This document shows, one piece after another, positions 1-8,036 of a stretch of 43,360 nt of DNA (position 1 is its first letter; every line of letters starts with the position of its first letter). The stretch is taken from the IMG/VR virus record IMGVR_UViG_3300013099_000005, positions 1 through 43,360 of that record; one strand, written 5' to 3'. Under the pieces are notes generated by a model. That model saw only the letters and a list, made by a program, of their open reading frames with translations, ran no database searches and was not told the DNA's origin. The stretch comes from a virus. Both the position numbers and the translations under genes were made by a program.

Positions 1-123
1 AGAACTCGACCGCCTGAAGTTCGAGGACACCGACGCCGATGACCTGCGAACCCAGAAGGAGCGACTCGAGGTGCGGATTGCCGAGGACCGCGAGGCGCTT
101 GAAGAGTTCCGAGAGAAGCACGG
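1..123. repeat. Terminal direct repeat, left copy (circular closure)
   Basis: The first 123 bases are identical, base for base, to 43238-43360. The repeat lies inside the coding sequence of the SbcC-like gene and the reading frame passes through it without a break. This is what an assembler leaves at the ends of a circular or circularly permuted molecule. It is not a typical physical terminal repeat, which would normally not sit inside a gene. Joining the ends gives a genome of 43,237 bp. Confidence 0.95.
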
Positions 124-1651
124 CCGGATCAAGGCCGAGCTTGACGCGCTCGCAGGCATCTCCAAGGAGCTTGAATCCCTCGACGAGAAGAAGAAAAAGG
201 TGGTCTTGACCATCAATGAGATTCCCAATCAGAGGACGAAGGCGGAGTCGAAGCTCCACGAAGCCGAGAAGACCCTCAAAAACGCCAGTTTCGCCGCCGA
301 GGCGGAGGCCTCCAGGTTGCCCGAATATGAAGAGGCGGGGAAATCCCTCGAGGGTCTCCGCGAAGAGGAGCAGGTTCTCCACGCGAAACGCGACGAAGCG
401 AACGAACTGCTTCGCGAACGGCAGGAAAAGGAACGGGCGGACAAGGAACGCCAGGCTCAGCTTCAACGGCTCCGTGATCGGCTGGCTGCCCTCGAAAAAG
501 CTACCGATATTTTGCCGACCGTCCCGTGCTCCGGAGCGTCCGAGTTCGCCGGCTGCCGATTCCTCGTCGACGCGAAACAAGCGGAGGGGCAGATCCCCGA
601 TCTGTTGAAGCAGATCGCGGAGCTTGACTCTCAAGTCGAGGGACAGACCATGGAGTGGGGCGTTCAGGAGGCCGAGATCGCCGTCCAGGAGGCCGCCGGC
701 GCGATCAATACTGCACGAACCAAGCTCGACTACACGGCGTCCCTGGCGGCTCTCGCCGCACCTGCCCGTCTGGCAATCGAGCGTATAGGGGACGCGCAAA
801 TCGCCCTAACCAAGGCGCAAGAGGAGCACTTCGAGCGTGTGGCCGAGATCGACAAACGGGACCACGAAACGAACGAAGAACTCGCCGGTGTTCGACAAAA
901 AATTCACGAATTCCAAACGAAGATCGAATTTGCTGGCGACTCTCGCAAGACTCTCGAAGCGATCACCGCAGAAGGCCAGATCCTCAAAACTAAGACTGAA
1001 AACGACGCGACCGCCCTCTCCGACGTCATCCGTGCCATCGCCAAGGCTGAGGAGGTCGCCAAGCGTCGCGAGCATCTCGATGCAACCATCGAGGAGCACG
1101 GTGCCAAAGCCCGGAAATACGGCAACAGCCTGGCCGATTGGAAACTTCTCGAGCGCGCCTTCGGTCGCGACGGGATCCAGGCCCTCGAGATCGATGCCGC
1201 GGGCCCTGACCTCTCACGCCTGACGAATGACCTTCTTCACGCCTGTTTCGGCGAGAGGTTCCAGGTCACGTTCGTCACGCAGGTGCCGACACGCGCCGGC
1301 GGAATGAAGGAGGTCTTTGACGTTGAGGTCCTCGACCACGAACGCGGCCGTGAGGGGTCTGTCGATTCCCTTTCCGGCGGAGAGAAGACCATCATCTCCG
1401 AGGCCATCTCGCTCGCGTTGGCAATCTACGTCGCGAAGCACTCAGATCACCGGTTTGAAACGCTCTTCCGCGATGAGACGGCCGGCGCCCTGGATCCGGA
1501 CAACGCGGACCGATACGTCCTGATGCTGCGGAAGGCGCGCGAACTTGCCGGCGCCCACCAGGTGATTTTCATTGCTCAACAGCCCGAGGTTTGGGGACAG
1601 GCCGACTCGGTCCTGTGGCTCGAAGGCGGTCGGGCAGAGGTTAGGGAGTAG
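1..1651 (+). CDS. sbcC: SbcC/Rad50-type ATPase, 3' part (continues from 42645)
   Basis: This is the C-terminal part of a 747-residue protein whose start is at 42645; position 2 is the first base of codon 199. It carries long charged coiled-coil stretches, an ABC signature LSGGEK at residues 655-660, and a Walker B-like block with Asp689-Glu690 followed by the D-loop GALD. Two cysteines (374 and 383, spacing CX8C) lie at the exact middle of the chain, where Rad50 proteins have the zinc hook (usually CXXC). The usual switch histidine appears to be Gln in FIAQQPE. Rad50/SbcC works with Mre11/SbcD as an ATP-driven DNA end-processing nuclease, and sbcD lies at 40946 in the same operon. The stop is TAG at 1649-1651, followed after two bases by the next start. 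Confidence 0.93.
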   Translation, partial: ELDRLKFEDTDADDLRTQKERLEVRIAEDREALEEFREKHGRIKAELDALAGISKELESLDEKKKKVVLTINEIPNQRTKAESKLHEAEKTLKNASFAAEAEASRLPEYEEAGKSLEGLREEEQVLHAKRDEANELLRERQEKERADKERQAQLQRLRDRLAALEKATDILPTVPCSGASEFAGCRFLVDAKQAEGQIPDLLKQIAELDSQVEGQTMEWGVQEAEIAVQEAAGAINTARTKLDYTASLAALAAPARLAIERIGDAQIALTKAQEEHFERVAEIDKRDHETNEELAGVRQKIHEFQTKIEFAGDSRKTLEAITAEGQILKTKTENDATALSDVIRAIAKAEEVAKRREHLDATIEEHGAKARKYGNSLADWKLLERAFGRDGIQALEIDAAGPDLSRLTNDLLHACFGERFQVTFVTQVPTRAGGMKEVFDVEVLDHERGREGSVDSLSGGEKTIISEAISLALAIYVAKHSDHRFETLFRDETAGALDPDNADRYVLMLRKARELAGAHQVIFIAQQPEVWGQADSVLWLEGGRAEVRE

Positions 1652-1653
1652 TC

Positions 1654-1854
1654 ATGGCAGACCTGAAATCGAATGAATGGTGGGTGCTGGTTCATCCGTC
1701 CGGCCGCATTTGGCCCGGGTCAGGCGAACTCACGAAGGGCTGTCTCATCAACGCCCTAAACAGGCGGTATGAGGCCGGGGCCTATCAACGGTTCCGTCGC
1801 CGTGGTTACCGCCCGGCCGTCGCCCAGATATCCGTTGTGAGGGTGGGGCGATGA
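1654..1854 (+). CDS. Small hypothetical protein (66 aa)
   Basis: A 66-residue basic protein that starts two bases after the SbcC stop; a GGGAG ribosome site lies at the SbcC 3' end. It ends in an ATGA overlap with the next gene. It contains WWVLVHPSG near residue 10 and an Arg-rich stretch (RFRRRGYRP). No family is recognised. Its place in the DNA-metabolism operon suggests an early accessory protein, but this is only inference from position. Confidence 0.6.
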   Translation: MADLKSNEWWVLVHPSGRIWPGSGELTKGCLINALNRRYEAGAYQRFRRRGYRPAVAQISVVRVGR

Positions 1855-2846
1855 GCGACACGAAAATCGAATGGACCGAGAAGACATGGAATCCAGTCAT
1901 CGGCTGCAGCAAGGTTTCGGCCGGCTGCGCCAACTGCTACGCATTGCGTATGGCCGCCCGGATGGCTTCGAATCCAGCGACACCTCAGTACCAGGGGGTG
2001 GCTGAGTTCGGGCAGAGTGGGCCACGCTGGCTCTCGGTGAAGTGCCTGCCGGAGAAGCTTGCCGAACCGCTCAAGCGACGGAAGCCGACGATGTATTTCG
2101 TGAATTCGATGTCGGATCTCTTCCATGAGGATGTGCCGGATGATTTCATCACGGCTGTTTGGAATGTGATGCGGAAGTGCCCCCAGCATACGTTTCAGAT
2201 TCTAACCAAACGGCCGGAGCGGATGGCGTCGATCGTACAAAGGTTGCGATTCGACAACCGTGAAGGTGGGCGAGTTTTCATGGCCGCAAATGCGGACGAC
2301 CCTGAGTCTGGGTGGTCTTTGGGTGTTGGGCACCTCGGTTGCTCTGGGTTGGTAAACGTCTGGCTCGGCGTTTCGGTTGAGGACCAGGCGGCGGCTGATG
2401 AGCGGGTACCGTACCTGCTCAACTGCCCGGCGGCGGTGCGGTTTGTGAGTTGTGAGCCTTTGTTGGGGGCGGTCAATCTGAGAGAGATGGCATGGCAGGA
2501 CGACTGGTCGATAAATTCGCTCGATACACCAGATCCATCATGCAGGGTTCACTGGGTCATCGTCGGCGGAGAGTCCGGCCCCAAGGCCCGACCGATGCAC
2601 CCTGGGTGGGCGCGGTCGATTGGGGATCAGTGCCAGGAGGCTGGAGTTCCGTTTTTCTTCAAGCAGTGGGGCGCATTTTGCGCTCCGAGCCAGATGCCTG
2701 CTGATATTTTCCGTGCATGGGATCACGATCACGGAACTGAGTGCTGGGACGGGGATGATCCGACACCGTGGTGTGTCGGCAAGAAAGCCGCCGGACGCCT
2801 CCTTGATGGTCGAGAGTGGAATGAGACGCCGGGAGGTGCGGGATGA
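1851..2846 (+). CDS. Phage Gp37/Gp68 family three-Cys protein (DUF5131)
   Basis: A 331-residue protein that opens with the hallmark NPVIGCSK...GCANCYA: Cys19, Cys26 and Cys29 form a CX6CX2C cluster. The family is Pfam PF07505, known from many phages and often compared with radical-SAM proteins because of this cluster; its reaction is not established. Later conserved blocks are visible, including FVNSMSDLFHE, QILTKRPERM, WLGVSVE and VGGESGP, and the length is normal for the family. The start overlaps the previous stop (ATGA). In other genomes this family is often next to a three-Cys-motif partner (TcmP) gene. The following gene here does not look like TcmP. Confidence 0.9.
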   Translation: MSDTKIEWTEKTWNPVIGCSKVSAGCANCYALRMAARMASNPATPQYQGVAEFGQSGPRWLSVKCLPEKLAEPLKRRKPTMYFVNSMSDLFHEDVPDDFITAVWNVMRKCPQHTFQILTKRPERMASIVQRLRFDNREGGRVFMAANADDPESGWSLGVGHLGCSGLVNVWLGVSVEDQAAADERVPYLLNCPAAVRFVSCEPLLGAVNLREMAWQDDWSINSLDTPDPSCRVHWVIVGGESGPKARPMHPGWARSIGDQCQEAGVPFFFKQWGAFCAPSQMPADIFRAWDHDHGTECWDGDDPTPWCVGKKAAGRLLDGREWNETPGGAG

Positions 2847-2861
2847 GTTTGGGGTGGTGTA

Positions 2862-3716
2862 ATGTCTCTTAGTTGGCCTCTTTTGAGTCGCGCTAGGAAC
2901 CATGGGGTAATGGAGCCAGACTTTACTAACGAAACCGGGAAGCTAATACCAGAGAAGCGTCCACGTTGTTATGATATTCAAGAATCAGGCATAGCCCCAA
3001 TTCATCTACCAACCATTAAGAGGCCATGGTTTCGTGTTCCAGACTCCCAATGGTGTGGTTCTGGAGTTAAGCCGCCGTTCAAGTTGTGCTGGCATGAGTT
3101 CGAAATTGATTTTGAAACAAAAGAGCACGGCCGACAGAATGGTTTTTGTGCTGTATACACTATTTCGGGTGATGATTTTGGTTTTTTTTATGTGATTGCT
3201 GCAGCTGCTGATCGAACACGTAAATACCCATTGACGGTCTGTGGTTTGGCTAGGGTTGACTTTAATCTTTGTAATAATGGAATAACAGAATCCATTGAAT
3301 TGATGTATGTCGAGGAGGCAGGTGGAAACACCAGTAAAGAAATAACACTGGGTGCCGTTGATAATGCCGCAAAGCTCGTATGTTTCACATGGAGGGTTAT
3401 CTCTTGCTCAAACGTCGAACTAGTAGAAACCCACCCATCAACACGGGCACCAAAGAAACGCAAAGACCCGTCCCGAGTTGTCTACCGAGAACTTAAAATC
3501 AACCCGCCGCCATTCCGAACCAAGTCAAAACTAAATGAAGACCCGGAACACGGGGTAGCTCTGCACGTCCGGCGAGGACACTTTGCGGACTACACCAAGG
3601 GCGCGGGCCTATTTGGAAAACACAAGGTCCGAGTATGGGTTCCTGGTCACACGGTTGGAGACCAGGACTACGGGACAATTTTGAAATCATACAGCGTAGG
3701 TGATCAAAATGCCTAA
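2862..3716 (+). CDS. AT-rich orphan hypothetical protein (284 aa)
   Basis: A 284-residue protein of unknown function. It has no signal peptide or membrane segment. The C-terminal part contains LHVRRGHFADYTKG and a following GLFGKHKVRVWVPGH. I recall similar 'RGHF..YT...LFGK' blocks in other phage hypothetical proteins, but this is from memory. Two sampled 60-base lines inside the gene (2941 and 3181) are about 43% GC, against 68% in a sampled line of the next gene (4081), so it is probably a recent acquisition. A second in-frame start is at 2910. The 3' end overlaps the helicase start by 8 bases. Confidence 0.75.
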   Translation: MSLSWPLLSRARNHGVMEPDFTNETGKLIPEKRPRCYDIQESGIAPIHLPTIKRPWFRVPDSQWCGSGVKPPFKLCWHEFEIDFETKEHGRQNGFCAVYTISGDDFGFFYVIAAAADRTRKYPLTVCGLARVDFNLCNNGITESIELMYVEEAGGNTSKEITLGAVDNAAKLVCFTWRVISCSNVELVETHPSTRAPKKRKDPSRVVYRELKINPPPFRTKSKLNEDPEHGVALHVRRGHFADYTKGAGLFGKHKVRVWVPGHTVGDQDYGTILKSYSVGDQNA

Positions 3717-5070
3717 GCTCCGCCCCTATCAGCGCGAAGGCGTCGAGTGGCTGCGCCACATGATCAAGGCGCTTCTTGTTGACGATCAAGGCCTGGGGAA
3801 GACCCCGCAGGCCCTGTGCTCGCTCCCGCAGTGTGGCCGCGCCCTTGTGGTCGCTCCGGCCGTTGTGAAGAGTCTGTGGGCCGCTGAGGCGCGAATATGG
3901 CGCCCGGATTACCACCCGACCATCCTCAGCGGCGGCGGATCATTCCGATGGCCGGAGCCCGGCGAACTCGTAATCACGAACTACGAGATTCTTCCCCCGT
4001 GTTCGCGCGAGGTTACCGCCCGCCGAAAGAAGGGGCAAAAGAGCGACCTCCTGAACGAACTCCAGCGCCAGGCAAAAGCCCTGCCACAGCCTCCGGACGG
4101 CGTGGTCCTCGTCGCGGATGAGGCCCATCGTCTCGGCAAAAATAAGACCTACCAAACGCTCCGCTTTCGGAACCTTCGGACGAAAGTGCTCCGCCGTGAC
4201 GGCAGGTGTTGGGGGCTCACTGGCACGCCGCTCCTCAACCGCCCGCTCGACCTCTGGAATCTGGTCACCAGCATCGGGGCTCAGAAGGAGTTCGGATCCT
4301 ATCCATGGTTCTGTCGCGCATTCAATTCCACAGAGGGGGATTGGGGACTGGAATGGGGGAAACCTAACCTAGATATGCTCATACCGGCCCTCAAACGCAT
4401 CGCGAAACGCCGGCGAAAAGCCGACGTTCTCCCCGAACTCCCGCCGAAGACCTACAGAACCATCCCGGTCGACCTGGGGGACGAGGCGCGCAAGCTCGCG
4501 GACGCCGCAATCGAAGCCCTCGCCGCTGCCGGCATCGACCTCGAAACCGCCACCGCCCAGGCCCTTGAGATCGCCGCAGGCCGTGTCGGATTTACCGAAT
4601 TGAGCCGCGCTATGACGGCACTCGCGAAGGCGAAGACAGATGCCGCCATCGCGCTCGTCGAGGACTTCGAGGCGCAGGGAGAGCCCGTTGTAGTGCTCTC
4701 GGACCACCGGTACCCGGTGGAGACGATCGCGAGCCGAAAGGGGTGGGAGGCGATCCATGGGGGCGTTCCATCTTCGAAGCGTGGCGAGATCGTTGAGCGG
4801 TTCCAGGCCGGTGAGTATCGCGGCCTCGCGATGACCACCGCGGTCGCGATCGGGATCACTCTCACGCGATCGTGTCACGTCCTCCGGATTGATCGGAATT
4901 GGGTTCAAGCCCTCAACCTCCAGGCCGAGGATCGCCTTCATCGTTTCGGCCAAAAAAGAGGCGTAATTATCACCGACCTCGTCGCAGACCACTACCTCGA
5001 TGAGAGGGTTGACGATGTCCTCAAACAGAAGACAGAACTCGCGTCGGTCATCGACGGGATCGCAGGATAG
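3709..5070 (+). CDS. SNF2-family DEAH helicase / translocase
   Basis: A 453-residue SNF2-like ATPase. The Q-motif region LRPYQREGVEWL is at residues 4-15, Walker A DQGLGKT at 26-32, the DEAH box at 137-140, motif III LTGTP follows, and motif VI appears as QAEDRLHRFGQ near the end. These are the two RecA-like lobes of the family, without extra domains. Such proteins move along double-stranded DNA; in phages they are found in replication and recombination modules. I chose ATG 3709, with TAGG about 8 bases upstream, over an in-frame GTG at 3700. It lies between sbcC and the replication gene. Confidence 0.9.
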   Translation: MPKLRPYQREGVEWLRHMIKALLVDDQGLGKTPQALCSLPQCGRALVVAPAVVKSLWAAEARIWRPDYHPTILSGGGSFRWPEPGELVITNYEILPPCSREVTARRKKGQKSDLLNELQRQAKALPQPPDGVVLVADEAHRLGKNKTYQTLRFRNLRTKVLRRDGRCWGLTGTPLLNRPLDLWNLVTSIGAQKEFGSYPWFCRAFNSTEGDWGLEWGKPNLDMLIPALKRIAKRRRKADVLPELPPKTYRTIPVDLGDEARKLADAAIEALAAAGIDLETATAQALEIAAGRVGFTELSRAMTALAKAKTDAAIALVEDFEAQGEPVVVLSDHRYPVETIASRKGWEAIHGGVPSSKRGEIVERFQAGEYRGLAMTTAVAIGITLTRSCHVLRIDRNWVQALNLQAEDRLHRFGQKRGVIITDLVADHYLDERVDDVLKQKTELASVIDGIAG

Positions 5071-5078
5071 GGGATCGA

Positions 5079-6248
5079 ATGGCATTTGATGATATCTATC
5101 GAAAAGTCAGGGTTCGGATGTGGAGATCCGGCTCATTCACGCGGCTCTCACCGCTGCCACCGTCCGGGCAATCGCTCTTCGTCTACCTGCTGACCTGCCC
5201 GGAAACAACACCCATCCCGGGGGTGATTGTGGCCGGTCGGATGGCCTTATCTGAGGTTTTGGGGTGGGAAATAAGCGATTTCGACTCCGCTATTAAGGAA
5301 ATTTTAAGCGAGGGCATGGCCAAAATAAGCTGGGAGGCTCGTCTTATTTGGCTCCCGAACGCCGTTAAATTAAATCGCCCGGTGAGCTTAAATGTAGTGA
5401 AAAGCTGGGGCGAGTCGTTCGCGATGTTGCCAGATTGTGACCTGAAAGACGAATTATTTCAAGCACTTAAAGCCTACGTGGAAGGCTTGAGCGAAGCCTA
5501 CGCGGAAGCCTTCCGGGATGCCTTCGCGCTAGACAAGGCTTATCCAGGAACAGGAACAGGAGAGGAAGCAGGAACAGGAGGAGGGAAGGGGAATAAGCCC
5601 CCCGCCGTCGTCAAGAACGTCTTCGAATCCTACAGCGCGATGGCGAGAGACACAGGTCTCCCCGACGCGCAAAGACGGACAAAAAACCGGATCGCCAAAG
5701 TGGAGGGCATGATCCAAAAATACGGGGAGGAGTCCGTCCTCGCCGTCGTCGAAAGCCCGAGAAAATCCGCTTTCCTCAGAGGCGAAGCCGGGAAGAGTTC
5801 ATGGACCGGCGCGAACCTCGACTGGCTGATGACCGAGGAATGGTTCGTGAAGGTTCTCGAAGGTCAGTACCGCGACCGGGGAAAACCAAAGAAAAACAAC
5901 CCCGCCTCCCAGCACTCAGGCACGTCACCCACGTCGGCGCCCCCCACCTACACACCAATTGCCAAGCTTTCGAAATCGGAGGCGACCAAACTCAAGGGGA
6001 GATGGTTTGCACTCTCGGAGAAAATTCGGGAGCACGTCGGACCCGACGATTTTGAGCCGTTCATCGATCCGCTCGCCGCCGTGGGCAAGACGCCAGCCGG
6101 AGTACTCGTCATCGGGTGTTCAAACGAGGTCATTATCGGGTGGGTGATCGACCATATTCTCCGTGATCTGCCAGAGCCCGTGGTGGCGGTCGTAGCCGAA
6201 GAACGGCCGCTCGAGTCGGCGGGTAACTCTGGGAGGTTCGAAGCATGA
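5079..6248 (+). CDS. Phage replication initiator / replisome organizer-like protein
   Basis: A 389-residue protein with three visible parts. Residues 1-105 look like the winged-helix N-terminal domain of phage replication proteins (VRMWRSGSFTRLSPLPPSGQ, then GWEISDFDSAIKEILSEG). Residues about 130-175 form a low-complexity Ala/Glu and Gly/Thr linker. The C-terminal part from about 310 (GRWFALSEKIREHVGPDDFE, later VLVIGCSNEVIIGWV) resembles the N-terminal domain of DnaA, which contacts helicase. The arrangement parallels lambda O: DNA-binding head, linker that carries repeats at DNA level, then an interaction domain. The assignment as initiator is inference from architecture and from its place between a helicase and a resolvase. 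Confidence 0.7.
   Translation: MAFDDIYRKVRVRMWRSGSFTRLSPLPPSGQSLFVYLLTCPETTPIPGVIVAGRMALSEVLGWEISDFDSAIKEILSEGMAKISWEARLIWLPNAVKLNRPVSLNVVKSWGESFAMLPDCDLKDELFQALKAYVEGLSEAYAEAFRDAFALDKAYPGTGTGEEAGTGGGKGNKPPAVVKNVFESYSAMARDTGLPDAQRRTKNRIAKVEGMIQKYGEESVLAVVESPRKSAFLRGEAGKSSWTGANLDWLMTEEWFVKVLEGQYRDRGKPKKNNPASQHSGTSPTSAPPTYTPIAKLSKSEATKLKGRWFALSEKIREHVGPDDFEPFIDPLAAVGKTPAGVLVIGCSNEVIIGWVIDHILRDLPEPVVAVVAEERPLESAGNSGRFEA
5471..5590 (+). other. Candidate replication origin: tandem repeats inside the replication gene
   Basis: Two adjacent 24-base units start at 5471 and 5495, both opening with AGCCTACG and matching at about 19 of 24 positions. A purine-rich tract with repeated GGAACAG words follows at about 5549-5590. 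Short AT-rich patches lie just upstream (for example 5375-5395 and 5448-5470). In lambda the origin iterons lie in the same place, within the linker-coding part of gene O. No initiator-binding data exist, so this is a candidate only. Confidence 0.35.
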
Positions 6249-6403
6249 CCTCTGACTACGTCTGCCCGAGCTGCCATCGTCTGGCGTCGATCTCCGGAGA
6301 GCTGAACACCTGGATTTTGAGCTGGTGTCGCCACTGCGGGTTCGCCGTCGAAGTAAAAGTCATTGATGGACCAACTGTGATTTGTGAGGAGGAGGAAGGA
6401 TGA
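6245..6403 (+). CDS. Small zinc-ribbon protein (52 aa)
   Basis: A 52-residue protein with two CXXC pairs (CPSC at residues 7-10 and CRHC at 31-34), spaced as in a zinc ribbon, and an acidic C-terminus (CEEEEG). The start overlaps the end of the replication gene (ATGA) and the stop overlaps the RuvC-like start (ATGA). The intact overlaps at both ends support expression. The role is unknown; DNA binding or modulation of a neighbouring replication protein is possible. Confidence 0.7.
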   Translation: MTSDYVCPSCHRLASISGELNTWILSWCRHCGFAVEVKVIDGPTVICEEEEG

Positions 6404-6831
6404 TCATCGGAATCGACCCGGGACAATCAGGAGCAATCGCGTGGATCGGCAGAGACGGCGCTGGAGTGGAGCCGCTGAAGAACATGACCGAGCGGGACGT
6501 GGTCGATCTATTGCGAGGGTTTCGCAAGGCTTCGATCTGTTTCATCGAGCACGTCCACTCGATGCCTCGGCAAGGGGTTGCTTCGAGCTTCAAGTTCGGA
6601 ATGTCTTACGGCGGGCTCAGAATGGCCGTGGTTGCCGCTGGGGTGCCCCTAGAAACCGTTTCGCCGTCCAAGTGGCAGGGAGACCTAGGGTGCCGCACAA
6701 AAGGCGATAAGAACGTCACTAAGCGCCGCGCACAGGAATTGTTCCCTCAGATCAAGATCACTCACGCCGTAGCCGATGCCCTCCTCATCACGGAGTGGGG
6801 GCGCCGGCTTGGAATCCGTGAGGTAGCCTGA
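6400..6831 (+). CDS. RuvC-like Holliday junction resolvase
   Basis: A 143-residue RNase H-fold nuclease of the RuvC type. The first catalytic aspartate is in IIGIDPGQSG (Asp6), the glutamate in CFIEHVH (Glu50), and the last acidic site in HAVADALLI (Asp126). The length is slightly below cellular RuvC. Such enzymes cut four-way junctions before DNA packaging. A GGAGGAGG ribosome site lies within the end of the preceding gene. It is the last recognisable DNA-metabolism gene before the packaging genes. Confidence 0.9.
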   Translation: MIIGIDPGQSGAIAWIGRDGAGVEPLKNMTERDVVDLLRGFRKASICFIEHVHSMPRQGVASSFKFGMSYGGLRMAVVAAGVPLETVSPSKWQGDLGCRTKGDKNVTKRRAQELFPQIKITHAVADALLITEWGRRLGIREVA

Positions 6832-6908
6832 TGAAAAACCCGACAATCAAAGAACAATTTGACGCCATGAAAGAGCAGGCGATTGATGCGGCGATGAAAA
6901 CCAAATGA
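6831..6908 (+). CDS. Very small peptide (25 aa), translationally coupled
   Basis: A 25-codon frame, mostly charged and helical in composition (EQFDAMKEQ). Its ATG shares a base with the RuvC-like stop and its own stop overlaps the next ATG (ATGA). It fills the space between two genes exactly. The coupling is the only support; it may be a real small protein or a ribosome bridge. Confidence 0.4.
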   Translation: MKNPTIKEQFDAMKEQAIDAAMKTK

Positions 6909-7411
6909 ACACCAATCACCTCCTAGAACGCTACTTCACCCTCCGGCGGGATATCCCGGTGTCAACGCCGCTCGGTCGAGATCCAACGTCTTCACGAGTA
7001 CCAAGCAGCGATTTTAGCGCCTCGGTCGGCCTGCTGGCTGATGTCGGGATGTGCCTCGCGCGGTTGTCGGTCCAACACCAGGACACAATCAGTGAGAGGT
7101 GGGCGGTTTGGCTTGCTCGGGAGGATGCTGACGAGATGGTCAGCCAGTGGAGTCATAAGGCGCTGTCGGCCATGAGGGCGAATCGAAAATGGGCCAGGAA
7201 AAGAGCAAGAAGGAAAGCAAGAGATTGGAAGTTTGAGGCGCGGAGAATGTCTTCTTATGTCTCAAGACACGATCGTGATCCGATATACATTGAAGCAATG
7301 AGGCTTTTTTGTGTCGAGGTCAAAGCGAGGGATTTGATTGCGTTGACATGCTGCGGAGAGAGCGGAAGATTCAGCGGCATGAAAAAAAGCCGGTCAGCTA
7401 CTATGCCTTGA
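6905..7411 (+). CDS. Hypothetical protein upstream of terminase (168 aa)
   Basis: A 168-residue protein with a very basic central stretch (RKWARKRARRKARDW around residues 94-108) and two adjacent cysteines near the end (LTCCGES). It is the last gene before an intrinsic terminator and the terminase genes. In many phages a late-gene activator or antiterminator sits in this position, and the basic stretch would fit nucleic-acid binding. I see no recognised regulator motif, so the function stays open. Confidence 0.65.
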   Translation: MNTNHLLERYFTLRRDIPVSTPLGRDPTSSRVPSSDFSASVGLLADVGMCLARLSVQHQDTISERWAVWLAREDADEMVSQWSHKALSAMRANRKWARKRARRKARDWKFEARRMSSYVSRHDRDPIYIEAMRLFCVEVKARDLIALTCCGESGRFSGMKKSRSATMP

Positions 7412-7448
7412 CTTACTCACTTTCGTGTGCCAACATGATCTTGTGAAT

Positions 7449-7469
7449 AACCGCCTCCGGGCGGTTTTT
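7449..7469 (+). terminator. Intrinsic terminator before terS
   Basis: The arms AACCGCC and GGCGGTT form a perfect 7-bp stem with a TCCG loop, and the 3' arm runs into five T. It separates the early DNA-metabolism operon from the packaging operon. It would need antitermination or a promoter downstream for terS expression. A TTGACT at 7408-7413 followed 17 bases later by CAACAT is a weak promoter possibility. Confidence 0.85.
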
Positions 7470-7484
7470 CGGTGCTCAAACATC

Positions 7485-8036
7485 ATGGACCAACAGCCGT
7501 ACAGCCCAACTTTCCTTCAGGAACGGTGGATTGATGCCTTTGCTGACTGCTTGAACGCGACCGAGGCCGCAGTGGTCGCCGGATACAAGGGCACCCGCAA
7601 AACGTTCAATCAGACCGGGTGGAAAAACCTCAGCAATCCAAAGCTCAAACCATTTATCGATGAAGCACTCCAAAAACGAGGCGTTTCGGCCGAATGGATA
7701 CTGCAAAAGCTCCGAGACATTGCCTCTCTCGATATTGCAGACCTCCTCGACGCCTACAAAGAGCAGGAACCGCACGCCGTTCTGGCGAAGGCGAAGAAGC
7801 TCGGGCTGTCGAAACTGATCAAGAAGCTCAAGCCGACGCCCTCTGGTCTGGTGATTGAATTTCATGACCCTGTCAGGGCACTGGAGATCTTGGCCCGCCA
7901 TACGATCACGACGAAACAGGAGGTCGAGCACTCCGTGGTGTCTGGGGTGATGGTGATTCCTGCATCTGCTGGTGAGGCTGAGTGGGACACGATAGCCCGC
8001 GAAGTCTCCGAGAAACAAAAAGAACTCAGTGCATGA
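7485..8036 (+). CDS. terS: Terminase small subunit
   Basis: A 183-residue protein of the Terminase_2 type. The N-terminal helix-turn-helix region contains LNATEAAVVAGYKG, and a conserved segment follows (LSNPKLKPFIDEAL, then SAEWILQKLRDIA). TerS recognises the packaging site and activates the large subunit. An in-frame upstream extension exists but it crosses the terminator at 7449-7469, so ATG 7485 is preferred. The end overlaps the TerL start by 8 bases. Confidence 0.85.
   Translation: MDQQPYSPTFLQERWIDAFADCLNATEAAVVAGYKGTRKTFNQTGWKNLSNPKLKPFIDEALQKRGVSAEWILQKLRDIASLDIADLLDAYKEQEPHAVLAKAKKLGLSKLIKKLKPTPSGLVIEFHDPVRALEILARHTITTKQEVEHSVVSGVMVIPASAGEAEWDTIAREVSEKQKELSA

Noticed and set aside
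1-123. Physical direct terminal repeat of a linear virion
   Set aside because: It is short, exact and lies within sbcC with an open frame through it, which fits an assembly overlap of a circular molecule better.
7425-7484. Longer TerS N-terminus
   Set aside because: The extension would run through the terminator hairpin at 7449-7469 and has no ribosome site.
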